From NCBI GenBank assembly GCA_050084515.1, contig CM114273.1, positions 11,470,001 through 11,534,000 on the forward strand: a stretch of 64,000 bases of DNA, read 5' to 3'. This document shows positions 23,382 to 35,938 of the stretch, piece by piece. Both the position numbers and the translations under genes were made by a program. Numbering within the stretch: position 1 is the first letter of the stretch; every line of letters begins with the position of its first letter. The notes under the pieces are model-generated. The model was not told the DNA's origin, did no database searches, and saw nothing but the letters and a program-made list of their open reading frames with translations. Source of the DNA: Blasia pusilla. Lineage: Eukaryota; Marchantiophyta; Marchantiopsida; Blasiales.

Positions 23382-26300
23382 CGTGCGCGGCTCCCCTCTT
23401 GTGCTCAAGAGCTCTACGACTGCGACTTACATGACCAAGCCTAAAAGTGGACGGGACTGAGACTACTCGAAATTTCTCCGCTCAACACAAAATCTGCAAG
23501 TCTCGCCCGAGCGCCACGAACTCGACACAACGACCACGCTCCTTGGATGATAATCAGCCCTGATCTCTCACTCTTCTCACCACCAAATTTCTCACGCCGC
23601 CCCCACTCCGATCATGATATTCGAAGGCAAACATACGCACGCCTTGCAAGGCGATCAGATGATGCGGACTATCTGAAACGACATCAAAGTACAATCACGA
23701 ACACATTTCCATTGTTTCGGCGACTGTTAGTGTGTCTCTTAACCTCTCGTTTCTACCCGAACGACTTCGCATCTCAACCCTAAATTCTTCCTGCGCGGTG
23801 GGACCGAACCCTGAGAACTTCGTAGATGGACGTAAACCTTCTTTACACATTTGATGACGTGGTTCGTTGAACATGGTTGGGTTTGCACTGGCCCTTTTCT
23901 TCATTCCTTTCCATATTCGTCTTCGTATTCACGGCATACACTTGGTTCTTTGCACTTGAGATATCCTTCAATTTATTTGCTAATCATATTGTTGAGGACT
24001 TTAGTTCATTTTCAAGACTAATGAATGAATTTCAGTTCTTTTTTATTTTATCTGAGTAAAAAAATAAGAATGGATAAGAGTTTAATAATGAGGTAATTTT
24101 TTTCAAATTTTAAAATTAAATAATTATAATTATCTCAAATTCAAACAACTTTTTTTTATGAAATTTTTAGAGTCTCTTTTATTTTATTCTCTTTTCTCAA
24201 TTGAAAATTTAAAATTAAATTTTCAAATTTCATGCCAACCAAATGATGACAAACATTAATTTAAAGTGTTTTGAAGGAAAACGAATGTGCCTTTTGGGAA
24301 AAAATGAAAAGGATAATAGGAAATTGATTGAACAAGAATTATTCTTCAAAATATTGAAAAATAGATTATTTCTATATTATTGTTAATTTTCAAGTTAGAT
24401 TGGGAGAAAATTTAAATCCATATTTTAGGAAAAAAATCATCAAAATAGAAATTTTCATTTACTCATTGAACGATGGGGATTGGAAAAAGGATAAATTATT
24501 TTTTCAAGGAAAATATCTGAAATTTTGTCTTGGGCCGAGTTAAATGTATTATAAAAAAATCTATTTTCTTATCTTTTGTCATATTTTTTAATATTAAACT
24601 TTATTCATCCTGTGTCCATTACTTTCACATTATCATCCTCGGTGAGTCTTTTTATTTCCAATTATCTCACCCGTTGCATTGCATATGAAAAAAATACTAG
24701 TTTAATCTATTTACTAATTGGAAGATTTCAATAAACTTCCTAAAAAATACTTTTGACATTAGGGATGGGTCCTAACTAGTATTTTATTTAAAAATTTAAA
24801 ATATTTGGTTTAAAAAAATTAATAATTTTTTTATAAACCCTTAACTTAGATATTTAGCATACTTTTTCATTTTAATTTTTAAAAGGAACTTTATCTATTC
24901 ATACTAAATGAATTGAGAAAATTGGCCAGATCTAATGGCTCAAAAGACCCATAGCAAAAAATAAAGTTGTTATCCATTTTTGTGGAGCATTGGCACCATA
25001 AATAATGGCATCCGAATATAATTCTTATAATTAGCACTAGACGTTTTGAATATTCATCGTATGAGCTAATCTTATATTTTTATTTTTAGTATAAACATAT
25101 AGTCTCCATCTTCGATGATTCGTCAGTGGCGTAATTAACCTCCATCTAATTTACTCTTATCTACACATAACCAATATCCCTAATGCCTACACTAGAAGGT
25201 TTTTTTCCATAGCCACTAAAATATACTACTAGATGTAGTTTTCTAGGATTGAGAACTAGCTAAATTGTAGTATTAAAGGACTCTTTGTTTTAAAATCACA
25301 TAGTGGCAACATGACTTGGAATAACTCATTTTGCCTTGATAGCAAATGCACAAGTATATAAAATTTGAGTCATCAACCTTACTAGGCTAATGCATAAACC
25401 AAGTTCTACTTATGTGTAGTGTTTATAAAATGAACACTTGGGACATTATTAGTCCTTATTGTTACACTACATTTCATGTTCAATACTTTTTTTTAGCAAC
25501 TTGGCTATATTTTCATACTACAAATTGTTCTTAGAATCGCTTCTGCATATCCAAAATATCAAATTAGTTTTTAATTGGAAATTGTCCTTAGTCTTTGTTG
25601 GTATTTTAATGTTACATGTTTATCATGGATTGGTTGTGTGCTTCCACATCCTATCTAGTTGTATAATTTGAACTTAAGTTAATCATTTCATCAATAATGA
25701 GATGATTAACTTAATTTCTCAACTACCTTAGTTTTTGTATTTGATTCATAACTAGAATTATTTTCTTTCTTTAACCATTTTTAGAAGAAAGATCACCCCA
25801 CATTTATGGAAAGATGATATGGCCACAATGTTGGTCCTATCAAAGACACATATGATTTAGATTCAATACTAGATTACTAAGAACACATAATGTATATTTC
25901 CTCAATAATGAAAATCAACAGACCTAAATTACATGGAAAGATCAAACTATATCTACGATTGCAACAATCAAAATAGGAAATTAAATCAAATAAGTGATTT
26001 CCATATCAAAGTAATGCATAGCCTACATTAAATGAACTAAGGAGAAGGAAGTGGAATCTTCCTCACACTCTTGTGTAGCCACAAAAATGCTATTGTCTAA
26101 TACTTGCTTCATCAATAATTGTGGTAGATCATCTTCCATATTTGGAAATGGGAGTTTTGTAAAGTGTCATTTAGAGTCAATACATCCACTTTCACTATTC
26201 CCACCCTATGAAAAAACTTCATTCAAAATTCTTCATTCTTTCAGCATTTACCCTTCTAGTCTTCTTGCAACCAACGCACACATTTAGGTGCCATATAAAA

Positions 26301-28501
26301 CTACTAATATCATAAAGCTTATAAATAGGAACTTCTTAAATCATCAAGAAAGTTTAACAAAATGAGGAAGTCTACATGAATTCCAAAATAATTAAATATA
26401 GAATTCTTTATTTTTTAATACAGATTATTTAACTATAATCATGAGAAAAATCAATTTTCAATATCCTTAAAGCTCTTGATATGTTGTAATGACCACCTTT
26501 TGTAAAAGAAAGAGAATTTTTTATATAATGTGCATTCTAATGATTTTTGACTTTTCTAAGTTAACCTCCATCTCATTCTTGTTGTAGAAACTTTTTAAGA
26601 CACCAAGGTGTTTTTTAAATCACATATATCACATGCGACTAAGATAGAATTCTTTGAATGTACATAGTATAACCAATTTTTTTTTTATTATGGACTCACC
26701 AAGCTTCACATCTTGACTTTTAGACTATTTAGCCACCCTTCAAAATCATCTAAAAAACCTCCAAATAGAATGGAGGAGAAATGGCAATAGTTAATTTCAA
26801 TGACCCAAATGGTAATAACAATCCCTGTGAGTTTGATTTTATTTTCATCCATAGTAATTTATAGATTATAGCCATAATTATAAGAAAATTATCAATGTTA
26901 TTTATTTTTTAAAATATGTCCCAAAGAAACTTATATGGAAAATTATTAAAATATATTTTAATCGAAATCAATGAAACTTGAAAAAAAAGGAAATCCCATC
27001 ATTACTAGGAAAGGAAAAAAAATGCATGATTATCAATAGTCACGACTAGCTATGAATTTCCCATCATGTAAAGTTTCCACGAGTCATACAACTATGTGGA
27101 ACTCAAAACCTTAGGTAATTTTTTAAGTCTTTTGATTTTTCAAATAAGAATTGTTCAACCAAAGGAGTATTCTGTTGGGCGAAAATATCTATGAGTTGAA
27201 TATTTAATATTAATGTCACTTTTGGGTTGCTTCTTGATAGAATAGGTACATGTATTCTTCATTTAGTTGCATTACATGAATATGAATCCAAAAATCCATT
27301 GGGCGAAAATATCTATAAGTTGAATATTTAATAATAATGTCACTTTTGGGTTGCTTCTTGATAGAATAGGTACTTGTATTCTTCATTTAGTTGCATTACA
27401 TGAATATGAATCCAAAATTCCATTGGGCTTCAACTCTTATGTAGATAAAGTAGTTATCATTCCTATTTTTGTTGAAAGATAAGGATCCCATAGGGTTAGA
27501 TTCCTCATCCCCATGGGGACATGTTTCCCCATTTCATTCCATTTTACAAACCTTTCTATTTTCACTTGTAAAGAAGTTTTGCATGAAAACCAGAAACATT
27601 CGGTCGAAAGGGTTTTTTCGTAGCACCTTTCCTTATAGCCTCATGTCCTTTAGGTTCTTCTTTCATAAAGAAGTTTGTAGGTACAAATTATGTTGGGTTA
27701 TCGCCTTGATGCATAGGTAAGCTTGGAGGCTTACTTCATAACAAAGTTTAGGATGGTGCATGTGCCTAAGTATAGCAAAAGATAACTCGACGAAATGAAA
27801 ATAAAAAACATTTTTGGCTACTCACTAATGTGCAAACTTTCTCTAAATGCATTTTCCAATAAAACATACTTTTCAATTGAAATCCAATTAGATCAGGTAG
27901 TTTTAATAATAAACTCCCTATGTTGAGAGATTTAATCCTCCATCTTGTCTTTTGCCCTTGCAAAATCAATCATAGTATCATCATGTTTTTGGTTTAATTA
28001 CGTATTTCTCAACATTTATATCTTCTACTAAAGCCATAACACAATTTTACTTTAAGAGGATATTGGAGTGGGTATGAGATGCAAGTTTTTTTTTTTCTTA
28101 TATGAGGGATTTCGTCACAATCTTGCAAATTCTATAGCCAAGGTGTCATAGAGAAAATTTTATTTATGAAAATGATAATTATAAATTAAATATGGTTTTG
28201 ATGTAATTGTAATGTTATTATCTAATCATGCTCATGTCATCACTATTAATAGCCCTATATATGGTTTTATTTTTAATATAGGACATCAAGCCCTTGAATT
28301 TTGAAGCAATAGTCCAAGATATACTAGCATTTTCCATTGCTTAATATGTTAAGTAGTGTTGCCCTCCTAGGGTCAATTGAAGGAATTTATCTAACAAGAA
28401 ATCCTCCTCTTCCATACCATCCTCCTCACACAAACTAAGACATACCCAAAATTATAAATTTTTCAATCTTTATGCTCTTGTGCTGAACATCCTCTGATTC
28501 C
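23382..28501. other. AT-rich gene-free stretch
   Basis: The first few hundred bases are the 5' flank of the cap methyltransferase gene; I see no clear TATA box. The rest is very AT-rich with short random frames. It contains a 124-bp tandem duplication (27175-27422) and a 17-bp hairpin (25674-25690 with 25698-25714, one mismatch). Confidence 0.5.
27175..27422. repeat. Tandem duplication of a 124-bp unit
   Basis: Two adjacent copies begin 'ttgggcgaaaatatcta' at 27175 and 27299, and a third start ('ttgggctt') at 27423 is not continued. The two copies differ at only a few positions, so the duplication is recent relative to its surroundings. Confidence 0.85.
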
Positions 28502-29020
28502 TCTCACGTCTTTTGTCGTGGAATGTAGAGTTTTATACGACACTTCAAGGGAGGCCACATGCTGAGCCCAAAAGGTCATAGATGACCTACTGAGTCTAAG
28601 GGTAACATTCAAGAGTAGGTTTCCTATTAGTTTGGGCCCATTTAGAGGCATTTTGATGTATTTACTATTTCAGGTAAGATCCCTATGTTGAGATCTTTTC
28701 CTTTCTATTAATGGAAAGTGATCCCTAATGTTGCAAGTTTGGGTTCAAGGAGATGAAATATGTGCCTAGATCACAAGGGGGAGGACTAGAATACATGAGT
28801 TTTGGAGAGGGACTTTGTTGGTGTTTATTGGTTTTGTAAGTTGGGGATCTTGTTCCCTATTCGCTAGCTCATGTTGGTGCTCACAAAAGCACGAGGATGT
28901 TGATTTTGCTATTTTGATGGAGACATTTCATGCAATAGTATTGTGCACAGAAGCGTTGCAAAATTTTTGGTAGGATATTGAGTTGGAGAATGAAGCCATC
29001 ATGGAGGGGTTTCTAAGAGT
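28502..29020 (+). repeat. E7: diverged 5' end of an E4-type element
   Basis: It starts TCTCACGTCTTTT and follows the E4 terminal repeat and leader (46001-46740) through the blocks 'ctcatttggagcc', 'ttactattttaggtaag' and 'ggttttgcaggttggg' in diverged form. It is cut at 29020, where E3-type leader begins. Confidence 0.6.
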
Positions 29021-30634
29021 TGGCTCGATTGTATGTGATTCTATACGTGTGTTATGATAGAAGATCTTTCACGGATTACCCTCAATGAATTGGAGTAGAT
29101 CGATGGTAGCTTCGATCGTAGATCAGTAGGATCTGGTTATGGCTGATTGTGTACTCAGTCGTGGATGTCCGTGGCTTGTGGCCTATGTTGGAGGTGTGGA
29201 TCTGGTGCGTGGTTGGTTGGGAAAGAAGCGCCTTGCTGAGAGCTTTCTAATGCACTTTAGATCGCCGGATTTCGTCAAGGGAGTTGGAAGTTATCAAATA
29301 TTGAAGATTCTCGTTCGTGTTCGACGATTTTCTGATGTGGAGAGCTTGGAGTGCGGAAGCTCCATAGGTTGGAGGTTCCTATTGCTACCTCCATTGTGAT
29401 CTCATGTGAAGCTATCTCCTTGAGTGTGTTGAGTGGATTTCTGTTGTGGTGAAAGAGTGTTGTAGATTTATGCGTGCATGAATCTGGGCGGAAGCGTTGT
29501 CGGATTTGCGATTCTGGAGGTGTATGGACAACAAGTTTGTCTGATTTTTTGTGGAGAGGAATCTATCGTGGCCAATTGAATTTTGGTAGAAACAGATTCA
29601 ATTTTGGTTGAGGATTTGTGGAGTAATTGCTGGTCCAAATTTTGCGGACTAGCTCAAGGTCTTGCTATGGTGGACATCAGATCGGAGGGGCTGGTTGGTT
29701 GGTGACTCGTCCGTTGTTGGAGACGCCTATCCCACTGGGGGCGCCCTGGTTGGTCCTCTCTCCATAGCTAAGCATGGCAAAGCGTGGTAAAGCGTGGCGA
29801 ACGGGGCGATAGGGGCATGTCTCGAGCATTTCAAGGCTTCGAGGCAACTCGTGATAGCTCGGGGCGAGTGGGCGTGAGAGGCGGAGCAAGGAGCAAGGAG
29901 CAAGCAAGCTTGCTTGGGCGTGAGGCAGTTTTTGCAAGACTTGTGAGTTGAGTGTTGCATAACTGGTCACCCATCTTTGGGCTATTTTTCCTGGAAGACG
30001 CTTAAGCGCTCAAGATTTAACTATGCGGTGTACACCTTTGGTGTAGTTCATTTGGTGTTATTTGGAGATGCATTAGGCACTTTTATGCATCTCGGGTTTT
30101 TGGTTGATGGACCTCTAGCGCATAGTACAGTGTGGACTCTCCATGCAGGTGATATTTTTAGGTGCTGCGAGTGCGACTAGCACGTCATCGACCACCGGCA
30201 CAGTAACTATTACGTTAGAATTGTGTGGTTGCTTCTGTGGATTCAGGGGGCGCCACGTTTGGTGGATTGTGTTACCTTGATTTCCATTTTGTACTTCCAT
30301 TTGTGATTGGAAGGTTGTTGTTGGAATTTCTGTATTTGGATCCCCTCCATTGTTGCTTCTTGCTTGCGCGCCCATTGTTAGGGCTGACGCTGATTTTCAG
30401 AGTAGTTTTACTCCGGTGTGCTACCGGTAGTGAGGCTGGAGTGATGACCCGTCAAACTACATTTGTTTCTCTCATGGTGAGACTATAGTGATGACTAGTA
30501 GACCGTGGGAGGCTTCTTGTGGTGATGACAGGTTAGGTTGCCCACACCCATAGCTAGTAGTGCTAGAATAGTACAGCGACATCGATATCACTTCATTACT
30601 TAGTGGTGGTGATTTGGTGGTGGTGCGGCATCGG
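29021..30634 (+). other. 5' leader of E3 (with the tail of A1)
   Basis: Collinear with 13627-15180 of E2. Only the last part of A1 is kept (29021 to about 29090). No coding function is supported. Confidence 0.7.
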
Positions 30635-30636
30635 CA

Positions 30637-32703
30637 TTGGTCATTACAGAGCTGTCTGGTGATCTGGTTGGGGATTGTGGTGCAGACACTGGTGGTTTTA
30701 CACGGAGTGGATTGAGGTATCGACTACCTTTTCCACTTCCGACGGTTGATGAAAAGGAGGACGAGGGTGTTCCAAACACCAAGTCTTCTACGTTATTATC
30801 AAGTGTTGCAGCTCCATTGATTTGGGACATGGACGGGATATATGGGGCCATGAAGGGCCCAGGACGATTCTCGGATGCACTGGGCACCATTGAGTTGGAG
30901 GACTTCATTCAGGAGTTTGATACTTGGTGTGATATGCAGATGTTGCGGAACGCCACGTTGTTTACACCCTTCTTGGCTTAGAAGGGGTTGTTTCAGCACT
31001 TGGAGTGACCACCCATGGATGGTTACCATGAGTTTAGGAGGGACCATGCTGCTGAGATTGAGGCGTGGAGACAATATTCGTCTCCAAGCTATGTGTCTAT
31101 CACCCATGGTGGTATTGGTAGTAGTGCTCTTACTGTGTCAGCTAGCCCGACGTTGAGTGGTGCGAGTACGATCCAAAGTGGGGGTACCAATGGAGGTACG
31201 CATGGAGGTACCAATGGGGGTACTAGTGGAGGTACTAGTGCCCCACCATCGTTTAGCCCGGTTGCAGAGTTCTTGAAGAGGTTGAAGAAGAACTATCAAG
31301 GGGTGAAGACAGAGAAGTTGAGGAGTCTTCGGGAATTCGAGCGAAAGACTCGTGAGAGTCTTCGTGAGGCATACACTCGTATGCGACGCTTGATTTCAGT
31401 TACCCACGGTATGACTGAGGCTCAGGCAGTCCAATTTTGGTATGGGATCTTGGACAGAAAGTTGCGTCGTAGGGTACGTGATGCTACTCTTATGAGTGAT
31501 GATGCACCCACATTGGCCCATGTGTTTGCTCTATCTGAGAAGATTGAGCTTAACATGGTGGAGGAGAGGGTGGTGTCATCCGCATTCAGTAGGGATACAA
31601 CTACTACTTCTCTTGTTTAGCAGTCCACCTCACAGTCTCGTAGTGGTGGTGGTGGTAGTAGTAGTAGTGGGAGTTGTGGGGGGTACACAGGACCTCAATT
31701 AGGTCCTAGAGGGACACTTGCGCAGAGACCATTGCCTTCATTTGCTGCCCCGCAGCAAGGACAGTCATGTTGGACATGTGGAGGTGATCATGTTAGGAGG
31801 TTTTGTCCCCAAGAAGATGAGAGACGGACTTTGGAGGATGGACCTCAGTAAGCCCCAACTCAATGTGATCATTGTGGGAGACCAGGTCATCCTCGAGAGC
31901 GTGGCTTTGATCTTCATCCAAAGTTGAGATCAAGCCGCGGCCGTGGTGGAGTAGCTTCGAGAGGCTGAGGTGGTAGGGGTGGTAGAGGTGGACCAGCAGT
32001 TGGAGAGCCTACAGTGGTTACCCCTACCACTACGACAGAGTCGACTATGGTGCCGAGATTGAGCGATTGAGCGAGAGGTTGGCTACTATGGTGGTATCCA
32101 AAGCATAGAGCGGAGTTCGAGAGCGAGGGCTTCCACCTCTTATGGAGGGATGATCTCTCTTCTATGGCGAGTGCAGCACAGGTTGAGGCATCAACTGCAG
32201 TTATGAGAGGAGCCACTCGAGCGTCAGAGCCACGTGGTGCTACTGTGGAGTTGGACCTACAGAGGGGTGAGGCTGGGAGGCAGGCTAGGCTCCCCCAGTC
32301 ATTCTTCTTATCTAAGGTGCTTAGGACTCCATCCATGGTTCCTACGCAGCCTATTGAGCGTACAGTGGGGGCTGAGGCATCTACATTGCGTGTAGTAGAC
32401 ACGGATGCAACATCCAGTGCAGTATTGCTGATGGCAACTTTAGTGTTGGGATCCCCATTTTTTTAGCCACTGAGTTGATGGCCTTAGGAGTTGACTTAGC
32501 TCATGTATTTCAGCTTGCAGCCACGTTGTGTGAACGTGAGAGTGTTACTGCTACATGTGCTGAGGTGGATGAGGGTGTTGCGGTGGAGCAACCCTCGATG
32601 TCAAGTGTAGCATTGAGTACCAGTGCTACTTGGCAGGCAGCAGCGGCGAAGATGGATGCATTACCAGCCCGGCCAGCCATTGATCGTGAGAGGCTTACAC
32701 CTG
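30637..32703 (+). pseudogene. Gag of E3
   Basis: The N-terminal block TIELEDFIQEFDTWCD is followed by stops (TAG for TGG near 30979; TGA near 31007). The central core (31015-31620) is a clean 201-residue frame with FSPVAEFLKRLKKNYQGV, LREFERKTRESLREAY and VQFWYGILDRKLRRRV, the Gag helical core. Zinc knuckles near 31770-31910 partly survive (CWTCGGDHVRRFC), with a TAA in place of TTG between them. The C-terminal block ends at 32703 with AIDRERLTP. Its homologue in E2 is collinear. Confidence 0.8.
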
Positions 32704-33204
32704 TTAGGTGCTTTAAGCATCTCAGGTTTTCGGTTGATGGACCTCTAGCGCATAGTACGCTGTAGCCTCTCCATGCAGATGATGTTTTCAGGTGCTGCAA
32801 GTGCAACTACCACATCATCGACCAGCGGCGGAATAGCTATTGCGTTAGAATTGTGTGGTGGGTTCTATGGATTCAAGGGGCACCACGTTTGGTGGATTGT
32901 GTTACCTTGATTTCCATTTGCGATTGGAGGGTTGTCTTTGGATTTCGTGTGTTTGGATCCCCTCCATCGTTGCTTCTTGCTTGTGCGCCCATTGTTAGGG
33001 TTGACGCTGATTTCTAGAGTAGTTTCACTCCTGTGTGCTACCGTTAGTGAGGCTGGAGTGATGAGCAATAGACTGTGGGAGGCTTCTTGTGGTGATGACA
33101 GATTAGGTTGCCTACACCCATAGCTAGTAGAGCTAGAATAGTACAGTGACATCGACGTCACTTGCTTACTTAGTGGTGGTGATTTGGTGGTGGTGCGACA
33201 TCGG
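32704..33204 (+). repeat. Second copy of leader inside E3
   Basis: This 501-bp piece duplicates 30073-30634 of the same element (and 14690-15180 of E2). It joins Gag directly to the middle of the methyltransferase, replacing about 940 bp that E2 has at 17231-18167. Both junctions are clean. Confidence 0.85.
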
Positions 33205-34040
33205 TCACTTATCCCGACATATTGGTCAATTGATGCGGAGATATCCTGAGTTGTTGTCGCCATCAACTATTCGTGGGTACCAGCGTACTTTATCATCACA
33301 CATTGCATTGTTGGGAGCGCAGGACCTTGAGAGGGTTGGTCCTGTGGATTTGGTGATTGCTGGATGGCCATGTCAGGGTCATACTCGTGGTAGTCGTGGT
33401 GAGCGATTACAAGACCCTAGGTCTCGATTGTTTTGGGAGATGTTGCGTGTGTTACGACATCTTCAGGTTCATCAAGCACGTGCTCCAGCTTACATTCTGG
33501 AGAATGTTCCATTGTTGGGTGACACTCGGACCCGGATGATGGCAAGTGTTCATGAGGTTCGGTCTTGGATTGGACCAGCGGTGTTGTTGGATGCAGCGCG
33601 AGTTGGCACGCGTGCACATCATCCATGCTTGTGATGGACAAACTTGTTCTCTAGGGAGGTTCTACGTCAAGCATATGATGCAGTGCAGTGGGATCCTTGC
33701 CTTATAGTGGATAGTATCTTGGATATTGGGCAACTTTCTTAGGTGGTGAGGGTGATTGATCGGTCACCCATGGTAGTGGTGAACTGTGTGGGGAAGCCTA
33801 GGATGGCACTACCCATATTTATGAGTTTTCCCTCGCCACATGCCAACAGGGAAGGTGATCCCGCGCTTGTATGGGATTCTCATGTGCGACAGTTGGTGGA
33901 GCCTAACACTGATGAGAGAGAGCGTGCGATGGGATTTGCTACTGGTGTGACAGCGGTTGCTTCCATTTCTGAGGCTTCACGACTTCATGTGTTGGTCAAG
34001 CCATGGACCTACATTGTTTGAACTGGATTTTGAGTCTTGG
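33205..34040 (+). pseudogene. DNMT3-type C5-cytosine DNA methyltransferase of E3, N-terminus missing
   Basis: The frame picks up after motif II at HIGQLMRRYPEL and keeps motif IV intact, DLVIAGWPCQGHTRG, with the catalytic Cys at 33371-33373. Motif VI (YILENVPLLGD), the motif VIII region (HHPCL, then TGA at 33632 for TGG) and the ERAMGFATGV block follow. Motif X is frameshifted. The SAM-binding motif I is lost to the leader insertion, so no activity is expected. It preserves the best catalytic loop of subfamily 2. Confidence 0.85.
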
Positions 34041-34313
34041 TATGGCCGAGCAGCGTCGGCTTCGGACTATGTCTGTGGGTCTTCCACCCCTTGTGATGAG
34101 CTCGATGGCTACCGGGACGGTAGAGGCATTGGCTGGAAGCAAGGAGAGTAGTATTTTGCATCCTTGGAGTAAATGGGATGTAATGGCTGGGCATGTGGAG
34201 TTGGTTGCTCATGTTGGTGGAGGAGTTATTTTTTCAGATGATGGTGTAGCTAAGGGTGTACCATCTTGTGAGAGGGTTGCGTAGCAGCCAATGACATCAT
34301 CCTCTCCTCTAGT

Positions 34314-35150
34314 ATGCCAGTAGGGGAGACTTGGGAGCCATTAATTGGGCCCAAGCTTACCGGAGGTGAGAAACAACGCTTGACACAATTCCTACGTGCT
34401 TATAAGAGTTTTTTTGCCATTAGCATGAAGGAGTTGTGTGCTTTGGTTAGACCCGTTATACGGATTGATTTGGCTAGTAATTCGCCAATCTTCCGTCGTC
34501 CCTACCGATATAGTGATATGGAGAGGGACCTGATTCAGAGTAGGACGTTGGACCTTTTGGAGGCTGGATTAGTGGAGTTGTCCCATGGAGAGTATGCATC
34601 AACCACTATCATGCCTGCTAAAAAGGATGTGCATGGAAACTACACGGATAGGCGGATATGTGGAGATTACCATCCTATGAATCGACAAACCAAGGCCAAT
34701 AGGTATGCCATGCCTACACCTGAGGAGATCTGTGATGTGGTGGGACAGGAAAAGATTTTCAGTACTTTGGATCTTAGGGCAAGATACCATCAGTTGTCGA
34801 TTTGAAAGAGTGACAAGGCCAAGACAACATTTTGGGGTGTCAACTCTCATGGCAAGGATTGTTTGTACCAGTGGAAATTCTTATCCTTTAGGTTGAAGAA
34901 TGCACCTGCCGAGTTTCAGAGAGTGATGGACAGGATCCTAGCAGGGTTGGATTTTGTTCGGTGTTACATTGATGATATCTTGGTGTTCATTAACACGGTG
35001 GATGAGCATCACATACATTTGCAGATTGTGTTTGAGCGGTTGAAAGCTCATGGTCTACGTTTGCATCCAAGAAAGTGTAAGTTCTTCCATGAGAATGTTG
35101 AGTACTTGGGTCCTATGATCTATCCAGGTGGTTTGGGAGTTTAGTAAGCA
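34314..35150 (+). pseudogene. Ty3/gypsy-type reverse transcriptase of E3
   Basis: It carries PIFRRPYRYSDMERD, TIMPAKKDVHGN with RRICGDYHPMN, FSTLDLRARYHQL (first catalytic aspartate), then TGA, CLYQWKFLSFRLKNAP, the catalytic YIDD box at 34965-34976, LHPRKCKFF and VEYLGPMIY. Stops after YHQLSI and after GGLGV interrupt it. RT copies element RNA to DNA. Domain order and motifs are standard for Ty3/gypsy. Confidence 0.88.
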
Positions 35151-35153
35151 AAG

Positions 35154-35938
35154 GTGGAGGCTATTGCACTTATTCCTCATCTGGTAGATGTGAGTAGAGT
35201 TCGGACATTCATGGGATTGGCGAACTACTATCGGAGGTATGTGAAGGGATTTAGTGCTATGGAAAAGCCTTTGAACCAGTTGCTGAAATCAAATCATGAG
35301 TGGCACTGGGGAGATGATCAAGAGAGAGCTTTTGTGGAGCTCAAGGCCCATTGGTGGCCGCGCCTATCTTGAGGAGACCTATCAGAGGGCGCACATTTCA
35401 ATTGCACACTGATTGGAGTATGTTGGGACTTGGAGCGGTGTTGACACAACATGATGATGAGCACATGGAGTTTGTGGTGGCTTATGCAAGTCGTTCCAAT
35501 AATGCAGCGGAGTCGCGCTATAATTCATATGAGGGAGAGTGCTTGTTAGTAGTGTGGGTTGTGACACACTTTAGGTGTTACTTGTTTGGCACACAGTTTA
35601 CCCTTGTTACTGATCACCACCCGCTCAAGTGGTTGATGGAGTCTGACAAGCTTACAGGGAAGCTTGCACGGTGGCCTCTTATCTTACAAGAATTTGACTT
35701 CCGGGTGGTACATAGACCTAGAGTTTCCAACCTTGATGCTGATGGGTTGAGTAGGAACCCATGTTCTAGCCAAGAGGATGCAACTAGAGCTAGATGGCAT
35801 GGCGAGGTTGATGAGGAGATGGTGCCAGGTTGGCATTCATCTACCTTTTTATGTGGGTTAGGGGTGGACTCTAGTATAGAGGACCACATGACATCTTACT
35901 CTAATCATAGAGTAGATGGCCAGCCCTTCACGTCCTAA
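35154..35938 (+). pseudogene. RT connection and RNase H of E3
   Basis: The connection block VRTFMGLANYYRRYVKGF leads into a frameshift near 35345. RNase H then shows the acidic residues in LHTDWSMLGLGAVL, YNSYEGECLL and LVTDHHPLKWLME, followed by LDADGLSR, in a clean 195-residue frame. It degrades the RNA strand during cDNA synthesis. Confidence 0.85.

Noticed and set aside
22287-23408. Longer cap methyltransferase starting at 23408
   Set aside because: That first codon is TTG; the first ATG in frame is at 23379-23381 and gives a product of normal family length.
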